From Oikopleura dioica (taxonomy: Eukaryota; Chordata; Appendicularia; Copelata; Oikopleuridae), in contig OU015567.1 of assembly GCA_907165135.1 (NCBI GenBank), positions 11,165,001 to 11,229,000 of the forward strand: DNA of 64,000 nucleotides, given 5' to 3'. Numbering within the stretch: the stretch's first letter is position 1; each line of letters starts with the position of its first letter. Below the pieces are notes generated by a model. The model was not told the origin of the DNA. It saw only the letters and a list, made by a program, of their open reading frames with translations, and searched no databases. Shown in pieces: positions 13,400 to 25,086 of this stretch. The translations under genes were made by a program, and so were the position numbers.

Positions 13400-15073
13400 A
13401 TGGTGTCAAGAGCAAAAAGCGAAAGAGATAGAAAAGAAATGCTGCGGAATTTGCGATCGTACCTCTTGGTCGCTCTTCTGATAGCGCTGTACGCGCTCAG
13501 CAAATTTACGAAGATCACAGATGGACTGGAAAAATACTACGAAATGGCCGAGGAGGCGGAAAAAGTAATGAAGCCTTGAGTTAGAGAAATTCTTATTCGC
13601 GCTTTTTGGACACAGTTAACTTGAAAATTTAGAACGCAAATAAAGCAGAATATATCCCTGAACCCAATCATCCCAAATCAAGTCATCACGGAGGATCCCA
13701 CAAGCACGGATCTTCCAGTAGCCCTGGAGTGGCAGATCCGTACGACTTTTCAAAAAGCAAATGGCTCCCGTCAAAGACAAACTGTGCTGCTCCTCCAACG
13801 GGGATGATCTTTTTGAAAAAGCACAAAACGGCTTCTACAACTTTTAGACACATGTTGACAAAATATGCGCGATTCAAGTAATTTTCTTCCTCCACGCTTT
13901 TTATTAATTTGGTTTATAGAGGTCTTCCATCAGTGGGAGAGCCGCAGTTAATCGGCCCGCAAGGAGGGTGCTACCCAGCCCGTTTTGACGAACGATGCTG
14001 GCCAGCAACCGGGCACATGTCTCCAATCGTTGCCTTGACCTACCATTTTCGCTGGAACATGGACCTCTTTGAGGAAAAATTTCTAACATCCGGAGTTGCC
14101 TCAGTAACAACCATTCGCGATCCAGAAACCACCTTCAGAAGTGTTTATAACTACTACTACTTGAATCACGCTGGAAAAGGTTAATTTATCGTCCTTCTAA
14201 AAAAAATAAACATTTAGTTTAGTTTCAAAATGCGACATGCCCTGTTGGGGCGAGCCCTTCCGATCGTTCAATAATGGCCGCGAGGACCTTCCAGTCGGCG
14301 AATTTCTCGACAATCTCCCAAAGCTTTTCAATGCCTCCGAAACACGGAATTTCAGAAGCAAGAACTATCAGGCTTTTGAAATGGGAATGGATCACTTGAA
14401 CGATAACACAGCCTATATTTTGAGAAATCTGAAGCGCCTTGATCAGCATAACTTTGATTTCGGTAAGCCAATCTTTTAACAAAGCATATATCAAGCTGTT
14501 TTTAGTCGTACTCACGGAATACTACTACGAAAGCTTAGTATTGCTTGCCAAGCTCTTTTGCCTCCCTTACGAGGTTCTGTACGAGCCGCAGTTGAACAAG
14601 CGCGAGTACGAAATTGAGCCCTTGACTCCTACTCAGAAGAAGAACTTCGAAACTTACTTCAAAGCTGATATCATGCTCTACGACTATTTCAACAAATCGC
14701 TTCATCATAAAATTGAAGATTATGGCCGAGAAAAATTTCATCAAGAAGTTGAGAAGCTCAAGGTAAGCAAATCGTAAAAGAACACGAAAATTAATCATTT
14801 CAGGCTGTTTATGAAAAATGTGAGGAAGATGTCAAACACTGCTTATGGAAGAAAGCACCAAGGATGAACCCTGAAGATCTCAAGATCACTGCAGTACCAG
14901 GCGAAAAAATGAAGGTGCAGGACTTCATCGACCTCATGGACGAAAACTTCGGATGGTGCTCGAACCCATTTAATCCATACACTCAGCTAAAACTTTGGCA
15001 AAAAACGGGAAAGATGACGTACGGGGACGAGTGCAATTACAAACAAGACATTTTGAATAACTTCGAATTGTGA
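13400..15073 (+). CDS. Galactose 3-O-sulfotransferase-like enzyme (type II Golgi membrane protein)
   Basis: Predicted to transfer sulfate from PAPS to the 3-OH of galactose on glycolipid or glycan in the Golgi. Exons: 13400-13564, 13633-13877, 13920-14179, 14223-14462, 14506-14762 and 14804-15073. They sum to 1437 nt, or 478 aa, in frame, with all introns GT-AG and 41-68 nt long. A short basic N-terminus precedes one signal-anchor (YLLVALLIALYALSKF). The linker after it is His/Ser-rich. The 5'-PAPS loop is FLKKHKTASTTF and the 3'-phosphate motif is TTIRDPETTFRSVYNYY; both fit the GAL3ST family. Start at the ATG of MVSRAK; the frame upstream of it has no ATG. An AATAAA lies about 90 bp after the stop. 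Acceptor specificity cannot be read from the sequence. Confidence 0.85.
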
Positions 15074-15299
15074 AACTTGTACATTTTTAGGCCATACACT
15101 TTTGTACTATGCTAATTATTGAAACTGCCGAACTTCATTTTATATATCGTTATCTTAATAAATATTTACAAATTATTATGTTTTTTTGATATCTTTGTCA
15201 TAAACAGAATTAAGCATTACTTAGATTTGTTTCTGTTAGAGAAATAAATTATATATTTTTTATGGAATGTTTTACCTGATACTTTTGATTGTTTGAATT

Positions 15300-16090
15300 G
15301 ACTACAAAATGTTGAGAACTTGTTCCGAGTGAAAATTTTCCCAGGAATCATCTTATTTTCCCGCTATCATAGCAACAAACGATACCGGAAGTTGACCTTT
15401 CTGTCGTTATTGTTGGCACTCGTCTCAGTAATCGCGCACATTTTTCAAATATTTGTGCGTTTTTATAAGCACTTCAGCAGATTTTCACAAAAAAGCTTCT
15501 TTTCAAACTTCGATTTCTGGATTCTATTCAATCAAATCCGCACTTTGAGCGTTTTCAAGAGGAGAAATAGAGCACTGAAGTTTGTTCAAAAAGGGAAGGG
15601 ATTCTACCAGCGAAGTTTCTAGAACAAATCTTTGACGGGTAAAATGTTGACTTTGAAAAATCAGTTTTACGATACACCAGCTGCAGGATGGCTAAGGGTC
15701 CTTAATTTTTATCATAAAATAAATTCTATAATAAATAAAATTTGCCGTCCTAATTTCTATGCGTTAATTAAGGAAAAATCAGAAGATGATGTGAGGCATT
15801 CTTCTTCACTAGAACTAGTGAATGAAGGTCGGGATTGATGCTTGAGCAAATAGACAAGTAGCAAATCTCACACAAATATTCGTAATTTTACATCCGTTTA
15901 CGATCGCATGATAAATTCTCCTCTTCGAAAGACCATCTTGTGCAAATAGTTTTTAATTCATTATTTTCGAATCCCTGACATCAGAGACCGAAGAAGAGTC
16001 GAATATCGAGAATCCGTCCACTGCGCTGGAATCGTCGCAAATCGAGTTGGACTTGGAAAATCTTGAGAGTCAAGAAAGGAATGGTTAGAA
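15300..16090 (+). CDS. Possible plus-strand gene or gene remnant, unrecognised
   Basis: Three open plus-strand stretches follow the sulfotransferase. Positions 15320-15620 hold a basic frame with one hydrophobic segment (LTFLSLLLALVSVIAHIF). Positions 15640-15838 include GWLRVLNFYHKIN and end EGRD-stop. Positions 15970-16090 are acidic (SETEEESNIENPSTALES) and end NG-stop. I could not join them with standard splice sites. They may be one gene with unusual introns or a decayed copy. No domain is recognised. Confidence 0.3.
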
Positions 16091-16140
16091 AGATAGATTA
16101 TATTTATTGATGATTTTTTGTGAACAGAGGGGAGAATTAT

Positions 16141-17053
16141 TTATGCACAGTTCATCTTTTTAAGCTTGTTAACGAAGAAACTGTGCTTCATTCTTGCAAC
16201 TAGTTTTTCCATTTTAGCTGGAGCAAGTTTCGGCTGTCTTTTCGGATCCCAACTGTCCATGCAGACAAAAGAGTTTTGGTAGGAAGAAAGGGAGTTGAAA
16301 AAGGTTTCCAATCTGTGACATTCGTCTGAGGACGCAGTGTCAGGAGGGGTGAAGTCTTCTTCGTTGCCAGTGCCGGCCCAGTTGGTACAGCTGGATGCAG
16401 CACGAGATCGGAGAGTGAAGAATCGCATGAACGCTTCCTGCAGCTTGTTTGCCTATAAAACAGGTCACTCAGGAGTTTAGATACTTTTTTAATTGTCAAA
16501 CCTTGTTGCCTCGTTTAATCAGAGAGAGCTGATGATGACCATCAAAGACATCGCTTTTAATCAGTTTGAAGGCATCCTCGATTTCGGTCCATGCAGATTC
16601 GTATCGGGGCGTAGCCAAAGCTTCAAAAGAAGCTCCAAAGCCTCCGCCAACGACTTGATTTTCATCGGACTTGAAGACGACGGTGAGCTTGTTGTAAGTG
16701 GACACAACTGGAGCTTTGTTGCCAGTCCCACAATACGTAGCAGCAAGCTTTCCTCCATCGAGTCCATCGTAGACTAAGGCGACATCGTGAGAGCATTTGC
16801 CATCGATGGATTCGTCTTCAAGAAAAAAATTGGAAAAGGAAACCTGGATTTTGTATCCTGTTGGAGCCGAAACGGAAACTCGTAGATACTGATCTTTCTC
16901 GTATTTTCCGTCGACTTTTGGGACCTCCCAGTTCCAGGTCAAGGTGTTCTCTGAAAGCTCTTTGCTAAAGGTGTTCGATGGATCCTCTAGCCAAACTTTC
17001 TCGTCGACCTCATTCGCATAAGCTAAAGCGGCAAAAGCGTAAGGAAGCTTCAT
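16141..17053 (-). CDS. Secreted CUB-domain protein, two exons
   Basis: Exons 17053-16502 and 16452-16141 (287 aa, in frame) are separated by a 49-nt GT-AG intron. The N-terminus is a short signal peptide (MKLPYAFAALAYA). Residues of about 30-150 form one CUB domain. Its marks are the Cys pair around DGKCSHDVALVYDG and ATYCGTG, then LTVVFKSDE and GGGFGASFEA. The C-terminal 120 residues have three Cys and a Lys-rich helix-like end (KMEKLVARMKHSF) and are not recognised. CUB domains mediate extracellular protein contacts; no protease domain is attached here. Neighbours on both sides are on the plus strand. Confidence 0.75.
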
Positions 17054-17113
17054 TCTCTTTGTCTTCTCTTTTTATAGAAATATGAGATTATGGCTTATCA
17101 TACAAAGTGCTCC

Positions 17114-17121
17114 TTTTTATA
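17114..17121 (-). promoter_or_regulatory. TATA box of the CUB gene
   Basis: TATAAAAA followed by GG on the minus strand, 61 bp upstream of the start ATG. A second TATAAAAA lies only about 16 bp before the ATG and is too close to act as the core promoter. Assignment rests on sequence and spacing alone. Confidence 0.5.
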
Positions 17122-17124
17122 GCG

Positions 17125-17790
17125 GATTCTAGTGGTGGTGCGGTAGTTAATTTTCTGCATCGGCCATAAACACCACCGCTTACTTCTAGCGGATCCGGAG
17201 ATTTATTTGATGCTAGGAATAACACACGGCTTTGAACATGGTTAGAGAAAACTGTTCATTCAAAAACCCTTAGCTATGGCTTGGTTTGTTGACTTATGTT
17301 TTGTGATGTTCAGATCTTAGCGGATTTGACCCTCAAACTTTGATGGAGCTTTAATGGTTCCGGATAAGTAAAAGTTTTAAGCACAGCATATATTTTTTTT
17401 ATGAAAATATAATAAAAGAGCTAAAAATCTTGCAAAGAAAACTCAAGGCCACATTTTTGAAAATCAACCTCATTCATTTCTCTCCCGTTATTACCGATTT
17501 ATGGCTGAAATTATGCTATGTTTAAATTTTTACCCCAGAATCTTAGCTTTTAGTTTTCGGAATTTATACGCAGAGCATACTAGGTATGTTTGGTCTTAAC
17601 TTCGGAATGTTGACTAACACCAATGGTGTCCTTAAATATCCTTATTCCTTATCATCATTATCGTCCTTTTCGATTTACTTGAACGTATTTACAAAATATG
17701 ACCAACACGAGAATTTTTCGTCCGAACAAGACCTTTTGTTATTTTAAACAATTAAATTAATTGCTGGAACAAGCCGTTTATCTCTCAATA
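17125..17790. other. Intergenic, AT-rich
   Basis: This lies between the divergent CUB gene (-) and the coiled-coil gene (+). No exon, repeat or RNA gene is seen. Short runs of A and T are frequent. It probably contains both promoters. Confidence 0.5.
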
Positions 17791-17792
17791 TT

Positions 17793-20700
17793 ATGGTAAG
17801 TTTTGAATGAATACAATTTTCTGCTCTCAGAGCACTTGATCTAGTTTTCAAACTCTCTTTCGAAGATGCTTGTTTTCATAAAAATAGCCCCGTTAAATTA
17901 AATTCGAAATAATTGCCTTCGCATTTGAATGATGTTTTCTAACCACGTTTAAAGCTTGGTAGTGGCACGAAGTCCGGAGAATACTTCGCCTACTGCTGCG
18001 CCTAGTACTGCAGGTAGCGACTGTGGATCAAACAGCGATAGCAAAAGCGAAAACGACGACTTTTCGGAAGAAGACGGCGACGATTTCACGTTCAAGCCGA
18101 GACAAGTCAAAAAGGTGAACTTCGCTGAGCGAAGAGTTTCTATCGATTCCGGAGCTGGTTCTCGAGTTTCTGTTCTTTCATACGACGAGGATGAACTCAA
18201 GGATGACATTGCTCCATTAGGCCAAAGGTAATCGGCAAAAAACTCGTTAAAATACGAAATAACTTTAAGACATGTGAGGAATCGCCGAAACACGCTATTT
18301 CCCATCAACAATTTCAAACCGTTGGTCCAGCCTGCTGAATCTCCGTCAGATCGGGAAGACGAAAGAAGTCCATCTCCACAAACTCTTGATAACATCCCCC
18401 TCAGATCAAGAAGACCATCCGTATCAGAAACAGGGGCGTTTTCTCCCCGAAGAACATCTCTTCTTCCCGGTCAAGAAGGAGGATTACTCGGCGGCCCGAA
18501 TCTTCAACGAAGAGGAACAATTGTCCAAGAAGGCGGTCTTCTAGGAGTCAATCAAAGAAGAAGGCCAACCCTTGTTCAAGATGATCTGATGCAAGGAAAT
18601 CTTAATCAAAGAAGAGGAACAATTCTTCACGAGGGCGGCATGGATATGCCAAGTATTTTCATGGAGCGTCGCGGAACCATTTTAGAAACGGGCAATAATC
18701 TTCCTATGCGAACCTCTTTACGACGCGAAACAACTTGCGACGGGAAAATCGATCGAAGTGTATCCACAGTTGGGGATATGGGAAGTTTGATGACGCTTTT
18801 CGGAAAACGTTCGAATGGATCTATTCGAAACAGCAGAAAGTCGTCGAAAAAATCTATCATTCCCAGATTCGTGGACAATGACCCAACGAAGCTCTCTGAC
18901 AACTGCATTTTCGAAATCAATCCGCCAGATGTTGCTTTTCTGATCGAGAAAATAAGCGAAAATAAAGAAACTCTCGCGGAAGACGAAGATGAAAAGGCGG
19001 ATTTCGACACTTTGACTCGCTTGGTGAAGGAGATTCTGGACGAGACGATGCAAGAGCGCGAGGTTTTCGAAGAAGAATTCATCAAATATCATGTCGCAAA
19101 GAAACGTCTCGTCGAGTTCCCCAAAAATTTCAGGACTGAGGTCAATCGACAGGCGGAGACAGCGCGAGAACAGAACTTCAATATTATCAGAAATCTGAGA
19201 AAGCAGCGAAAGAATATTGAGCATGATCTCGAACAATTCGAAAATGAGGGAAGAAGTCTTACCGCCGAGAATAAGGACGAGATCGATCATAAAGAACTCT
19301 CGGACAAGCTCATGGGCGAGTTGGTGAATGGACTCAACGAGCGAATGAGTCAAAAAGCACAGAACCAGATTCAATTAAACAAGACTCTCGAAGAAATCCA
19401 GAAGATCAACGTCGAAATAGATCTTCAACCTGGAAAGCTGGAAGATTTAGAAACCAATATCGGCGGGGAAATCACGGAGCTCAAGATGAAGACTGAAATT
19501 GCGCTCCATCACAGTCAAATAACTGCTGAAAGCAATGAAAAGATCAAAGACGAGCTTGTTGATATGAAAGCAGAGTCCGAAGACCTGAGACGTTGCACCA
19601 AAGAAAAAGAAACAGTTATCAGCAAGTTGAAAACCGTAGAATCGCGAGTCAAAAAAGTCTGCGCTGAAGCTGCTGCTCACGGACGGATTGTTGATGAAAA
19701 GGAAAGCATTCTCAACACGGCTCTAGCTCGTCATGAAAAAGCCCGACAATTGGACATTGACACAAAAGACCAGCAAGAGCAACTGAAAGTCGAGTGGAAA
19801 AATAAGGGCGAAGAGAAACGTGTTGAGTTAGCAGCAGTTAATGAAGAAGTCGAAGTCGCTAGAGCAAAATCAGAAGAGTTAGGAGAAGAAACTTCCGTTC
19901 TACAAGACGCTATAAGTGAAATTGAATCATGCAAAAAACTTGAAGGAAGCGAGCTCGAGCATATGTCAACTACAATTAACGAAGTGAACAAGAAAGTCCA
20001 CACGCTTTTGGAACAGAACGCTTCGTCCAATGATAAAATTGAAAAAATCAAAGATGACACCGAAGGTGAGCAAAAACGGCTAAATGAGGAACTCGAGAAG
20101 GCGGTGAACCTTGCTGTTGAAGCTAAAGCTGCCGCTGTAAAAACTGCTGCCACGTACAATGCGCTCAATGAAGAACTCAATGATTTGCGACGAAAACTTA
20201 CAAAATACAATCAAGAATCAAGTGACATCACCAAAGATCTGGAAGAAAAGCAAGCAAAAATAAGCAACTCTCTTTCAAGCTCGAAATGGCAGCTTGAGCA
20301 AGCGAAAACGAACTTGTCCGAAAGCCGCCAAACGCTCGCGATGAATATCAAGAACTTCAATGATTCAGAAAAGCAGCTAAAGGAGGACATCGAAAGATGG
20401 TGCAAGAACTTGGCAGATATGATCGAGAAAATAAAGGGCTTGCGTGAAACTTTGGCAGAGCGCACGCCACCTTATGAGCAGTGGAAAATTGATCATAATG
20501 ATAATGAGGTAATTTGAAAAAGAAATCATGGAAGACACAGCATTCTTATTAACACACATTCTAGGAAGCTGCTCAGCACTGTACAGATCAACTCAAGCAA
20601 GCTCAAAACAAAGAAAAACAAGAAATTGCTCGAATCAAGAATAGAGAGAAAAATGTTCAAGATGTCATTGCTGCTTTCAAATCTAAAAAAGCAGAAAAAG

Positions 20701-21380
20701 CGCAAGTCAGACGAGAAACAATTGCGAAAATGGCTGATTTATCTGCGAAGATCACTTTTCTTGACAAGGTAATTTTTTATTATTTTAGAACCCATTTAGC
20801 TAATTAAATTTAGACAAACTATGAGCTGTTGGTAGAAAAGGAGCAATATGAAGAAGAAAACAACCGAATAAAAGTCATTCGTGATCGCATGCGAAATCAT
20901 ATTGAAGAAATGAGAAAAGCAGACAGACAAACTGGCGTCAGAATCATTCAAATCCATTATGAAATTGAAAACATGAGGAAAAACCTTCAAGATTATCGGT
21001 AAATAAGAACAACTTAGCTTACGCTTACTTTCTTTAGTGTGTCCTGGGAAATCTTTTCAAAGAAATCCGCTGCTGAAGGTGCTCGAATTCTAGCATCATT
21101 AGAAACATTCGAAAAAGAAACAAACGATCGTACTGCTGTCCTGAATCTTGTCCATAAGCACATGACGACGATCGAAGAGAGTCTTGATATCGAAAATCCG
21201 ATTGTGGATCTATCCGACTGTCAGCCTAAAATCAAGAAGAAAACACTCACAGAAGCGGAAAAACGAAAGTTACGAAAAGTAGCGATGGCAAAAATCGAAG
21301 ATGCCGCCATGCAAAACATTCATAAACTTCGAAAAACTAATACTGCTCCGAAACGAGGAGTTAAACTTGTGCCACTGTAG
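17793..21380 (+). CDS. Large coiled-coil protein with basic-Thr repeats near the N-terminus
   Basis: Exons: a probable small first exon with ATG at 17793 (donor gtaagt), then about 17955-18227, 18270-20508, 20565-20768, 20814-20998 and 21038-21380, giving about 1080 aa. The join from the first ATG is not settled. The N-terminal 90 aa are acidic and Ser-rich (SKSENDDFSEEDGDDF). Next comes a segment with five short repeats built on RR-x-T/S (RRGTIVQEGGLLG, RRGTILHEGG, RRGTILETG). From about 18900 to the end the sequence is a nearly continuous heptad coiled coil rich in Glu/Lys. The tail is basic (APKRGVKLVPL). Composition resembles axonemal or other CCDC proteins, but I cannot assign a family. 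Confidence 0.8.
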
Positions 21381-21448
21381 CTGTTTTCCTTGTCCTGCCG
21401 AACTTGATATTTTTGATAAATATAATCGCATTTAATTTTTCTAAAGCT

Positions 21449-22528
21449 TTATTCGTCTTCATTTTCTAAGCAGGCGTAGTACTTATCCTCTGCAGGTGCA
21501 ATAAACATCTTCGTTTTATCTAGACGATTGAAAGATCTTTTTGGGTGCAACCAGAATGCCCCCTTTCCGCTTTTAGGCTTCCACAGTCCATTGAGGTTTA
21601 CGCTGGTACAGTCGTTAAACCACCAGCCTGATTTCTGGGAGAGCGCGCAGTTGGTTGAGGATTTATCATTGTCGCGGTCGGGAGCGGAAAATTTGGCGCC
21701 AAGAAGATCGTTTTTACGTTTGTTCTTGCCCTAGCAAATAGAAATTTCTTAAACGAATGACATGATTAGGGAACATACGTTTCCTCCTCGAAAGGCGTTA
21801 GGTAGTTTTGTCATATAATTATTCCAGCCTTCTAAAAGTAAAGATTAACGCCACTTCTTCCTTAATTTTAGTTCGTTTTAGACATACCAATTCTAAGTAT
21901 CTTGTAATCGCTTTTTGAGTTGTCAAACTGGAATTTGTCGTAGCAAACGTATTCGTGTGGATTTGGCCCTTTCTGAATGAAGGCGCAGATTTTCGATCCT
22001 TTTGTGTTGTGGCTTCTTTGAATCCAGTACATGTATTCCAACCCGAGCCAATATTCATCTTTGCTAACAAATTTTCATAAAATATCAATTTTGATAAAAT
22101 CTTGATACCAGTTCTTTTCTTCTGATCCGGGCTGGGCCTTCAAGCATCCGAACCCCCTTCTGTATTCTTCGTACTTTCTGTTAAAATTTTCCTCTCCGTT
22201 GTAGCGATTTTGAATTACTGTCCATCCTTGCTGTGTGTCAAAGATGCACTATCTTCGGGATAATCAAATTTAGCGAAAATGAAACAGATTTCCGGACTCC
22301 TAGATATCATTTGATATTCCGTCTCTCGACTTTTCTCTTGGGAAGCCAATGTCTGGGTTTTATATTATAAAATCCATTGTCTGCTGTCTCACACTTCGCC
22401 GCATGCTTTAGGAATATATCATGGCATGTTCGAGGAATCTCTAAAAAATCAAGTGATGCAAATTCTATCAGGGAATATCGTCAAGTACCGTCGGCAAAAG
22501 AAGTAGTCAGGAAAATGGCGAGTTTCAT
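21449..22528 (-). CDS. Secreted fibrinogen-related (FReD) lectin-like protein
   Basis: Exons: 22528-22489, 22440-22331, 22248-22109, 22063-21888, 21831-21779 and 21730-21449. They sum to 801 nt, or 266 aa, and all phases agree. A signal peptide (MKLAIFLTTSFA) is followed directly by one fibrinogen C-terminal domain. Its marks are PRTC, GFYNIKP, GWTVIQNRYNGEENFNR, YWLGLEYM, DRDNDKSSTNCA (the usual Ca2+-binding loop and Cys), GWWFNDCTSVNLNGLW and the final Cys. This is the architecture of ficolin- or tachylectin-like pattern-recognition proteins, without a collagen stalk. It probably binds acetylated or other surface sugars outside the cell; the ligand is an inference. It is convergent with the coiled-coil gene, with stop codons 69 bp apart. 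Confidence 0.85.
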
Positions 22529-22950
22529 CCTTTCTCTCCTTCCTAAAGCTAGCCCATCAACATGAGCGGTCTGAGACATTCCAGACATATTTTTGATTTC
22601 CAAGATCAATGTTAAACAAATACAAAATTGTAGACGCCAATAAAAAGTAGAATTGATTTCACTGGAAATCCTAACAACCCACTTCCTTCTGGTAACTCTG
22701 GTTCAATAACAACTGAGAATATCTCAAATCTGAATTGACGATTTCTGTGTCCGATATTCTAAGCAGTACCGAAATAACAAAAAACCTGGTTCAAAGATAG
22801 AGCGAAACAGCCGCAATCAGATTATTTTTCCGCTCTAAAAGCAGCCCTTGATACCCAATCTTATCAAAATAATGAACCTGCATCGGTCGCTTACGAACCG
22901 TAAACAACTTCGTATTTAACCCGCCTCGCGAAAAACAGGATCAGTCAGAA
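22529..22950. other. Divergent intergenic region
   Basis: Shared upstream region of the FReD gene (-) and the protease gene (+). I see no clear TATA box, repeat or RNA gene. Confidence 0.45.
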
Positions 22951-24804
22951 ATGATTTTCTTAAATTTCATTTTGCCAATTTTACATGCACATGTCCTAGA
23001 GACGCCTGAAATAACAGCGGCTTTTTCGAAAAGCATCGATGGAATCTTAGTCGAAACAAACGAGGCCTCACTTTGGAGAATCGAAACTGGAGAGACAAAT
23101 TTTTTGCTTTTTGATATCTTCCCTCCATGCGAATCACCCGTCATTATCTACAAAATTGGAACCTTGCCGTTAGAAAGAATCTGCAACGATGGAACCGATC
23201 AGCTGCCAATTCATCTTCCTACAGAACAAGAAGATCTCTTCGTCAAATACACCGGCTCTGAAGATATCGCGTTCAGAATCTGCCACTCACAAAATTGCGG
23301 CTCCGACGAGCAGGACAACCAAATCGATGATGTCCAATCTGTGTCGCTTTGCTCCTCTCCTACTTGCACCACCCAATACTTTCAGTACTTCAGTTACTGC
23401 TCGAGATATTGCGCTGCTCCTAAAAGGATTTGGTGCAATAATGCCTGGAGATATAGCTACGCTTGCAAAAGATGGCTTTTCTGCGCTGGAAGGTGGATTC
23501 ATGACACTTCCTGTCCGCAAATCACTCCAACGACTACAAAAGCTACAACAACCACTACAACTGTTAAACCCACTGCACCGAACGTATCCAGATGGCATCT
23601 TTGTAGCACAGGATATTACTATGGCCCCAGCTGCCCAGAGGACGCAGCAGAAACAGCAACTCCAACGACTGTAACGAAAACAACTAAACGAACAACAACC
23701 ACAAGAAGACCAACAACAACAACGACAACTTTAAAACCAACAACCAGGCCTTCGATCATATATTGCAATGGTATCCCGTTCCGAGGAACTCAGTGTCCAG
23801 GAGCTCGACCAACGATGTCCATCCCAACAACTACCGAGAGTCAGGAAAAAGTCAAAAATCTTTGACCCACTAAATTTTCATTTATTCGATCTTTATGACA
23901 TTTTTTTGATTTAAAAAAGGCTGACTCGCAAACACTTGAATGTGGCTTCTCCGCTTTTTCCACCCGGCTGATCACTGACCGAGAACATTCGAGCGACACA
24001 AATGAAGACGTCGAAATTGTCGTTACCGGTCAAACATTCGCCAACGACACTCGAGAATTGACCGGTTCACTCGTCGACCTGTCAACTCCGTCGGCCAATG
24101 TCAGTGCCACAAACGTCATTAACGGCGGCTTTACTGTCACGCAAGAGGGCAAATATCCTTGGCTGGTTTCCATTCGAACTAAACGCGGATTTCATTTTTG
24201 CGGAGGAGCGATTCTCAACAAGCACTGGATTCTAACTGCTGCTCACTGCAAAATCAAGAAATCTGATAAACTGGTATTCGCAACATTGAAACGGAAAGGA
24301 ACGTCAGGAGCAACAATTCGAGGCGTTGGACAGGTAAAAACTCATCCAAAAGCTAAGCAAACGAGATACAACACTTGGAAATACGACTTCGAACTTGTTC
24401 GACTTGATCAAGCCATTGAATTCACCGACTACATCCGTCCAATTTGCCTGCCAACGCAATATACTCCTGGCCAAAACTGCGTCGTCTCCGGATGGGGCAG
24501 AATAAGTTCTACTCCAGTCAAATATCACGATTACCTCCAAGAAGCAGAAATTTCGACGAACAGAAAAAGAGAATGCGGAGCTTACTCCCCACTTATCGAC
24601 GAATCGAGTTTTTGCGCAGAAGGTCGCGCTTCTGCATGCAACGGTGATTCAGGCGGCCCTTTGGTCTGCGAGGACAGTTCTGGACGTGCATTTGTCACTG
24701 GTGTGGCTTCCTGGGCAAGTACCTCTTGTGATGTTGCAAAGCCAAGCGGTTTTGGAGACGTGGCTGCAGTGCGAAGCTGGATCGATGGAATCATATCTAT
24801 GTAA
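22951..24804 (+). CDS. Secreted chymotrypsin-fold serine protease with Thr-rich Cys-repeat N-terminus
   Basis: Exons 22951-23850 and 23920-24804 (594 aa) are joined by a 69-nt GT-AG intron in phase 0. A signal peptide (MIFLNFILPILHAHV) is followed by an unrecognised 120-aa region. Then come three Cys-x9-Cys-Pro units separated by Thr/Lys-rich, probably O-glycosylated linkers. The S1 peptidase domain starts near INGGFTVTQEGKYPW. Catalytic His is in LTAAHC, Asp in WKYDFELVRLD and Ser in GDSGGPL. Six residues before the Ser is another Ser (ASACNGDSGG), not Asp, so chymotrypsin-like rather than tryptic cleavage is expected. The residue before INGG is Val, so ordinary tryptic activation is unlikely there. 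Confidence 0.85.
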
Positions 24805-25086
24805 TTTATTTATCTGTCAAAGAAACATTGAAAAAAATATAAAATCAATTAAAATAAAATTTTGAATCACAAGACGGAGTATGATATTTAATATCACGTT
24901 GATGATGTCGAAATATAAAAAACATGCATCCCTGGTCATCAAAGTGAATTTAGAAGCAACTCGTTTAGATTAAATTCGTTTACAAATTTGGCGCCACCGT
25001 GTAAAAATTACTTGCGGTAAGCGTGGCGCTCATAAATTTAAACGCTGTGCTGGTAGAATATTTCTAGAGGGGATTTCCAATAAAAA
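24805..25086. other. Intergenic spacer
   Basis: AATAAA-like signals follow the protease stop (near 24852). No further gene is seen before the next ATG at 25087. Confidence 0.4.
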
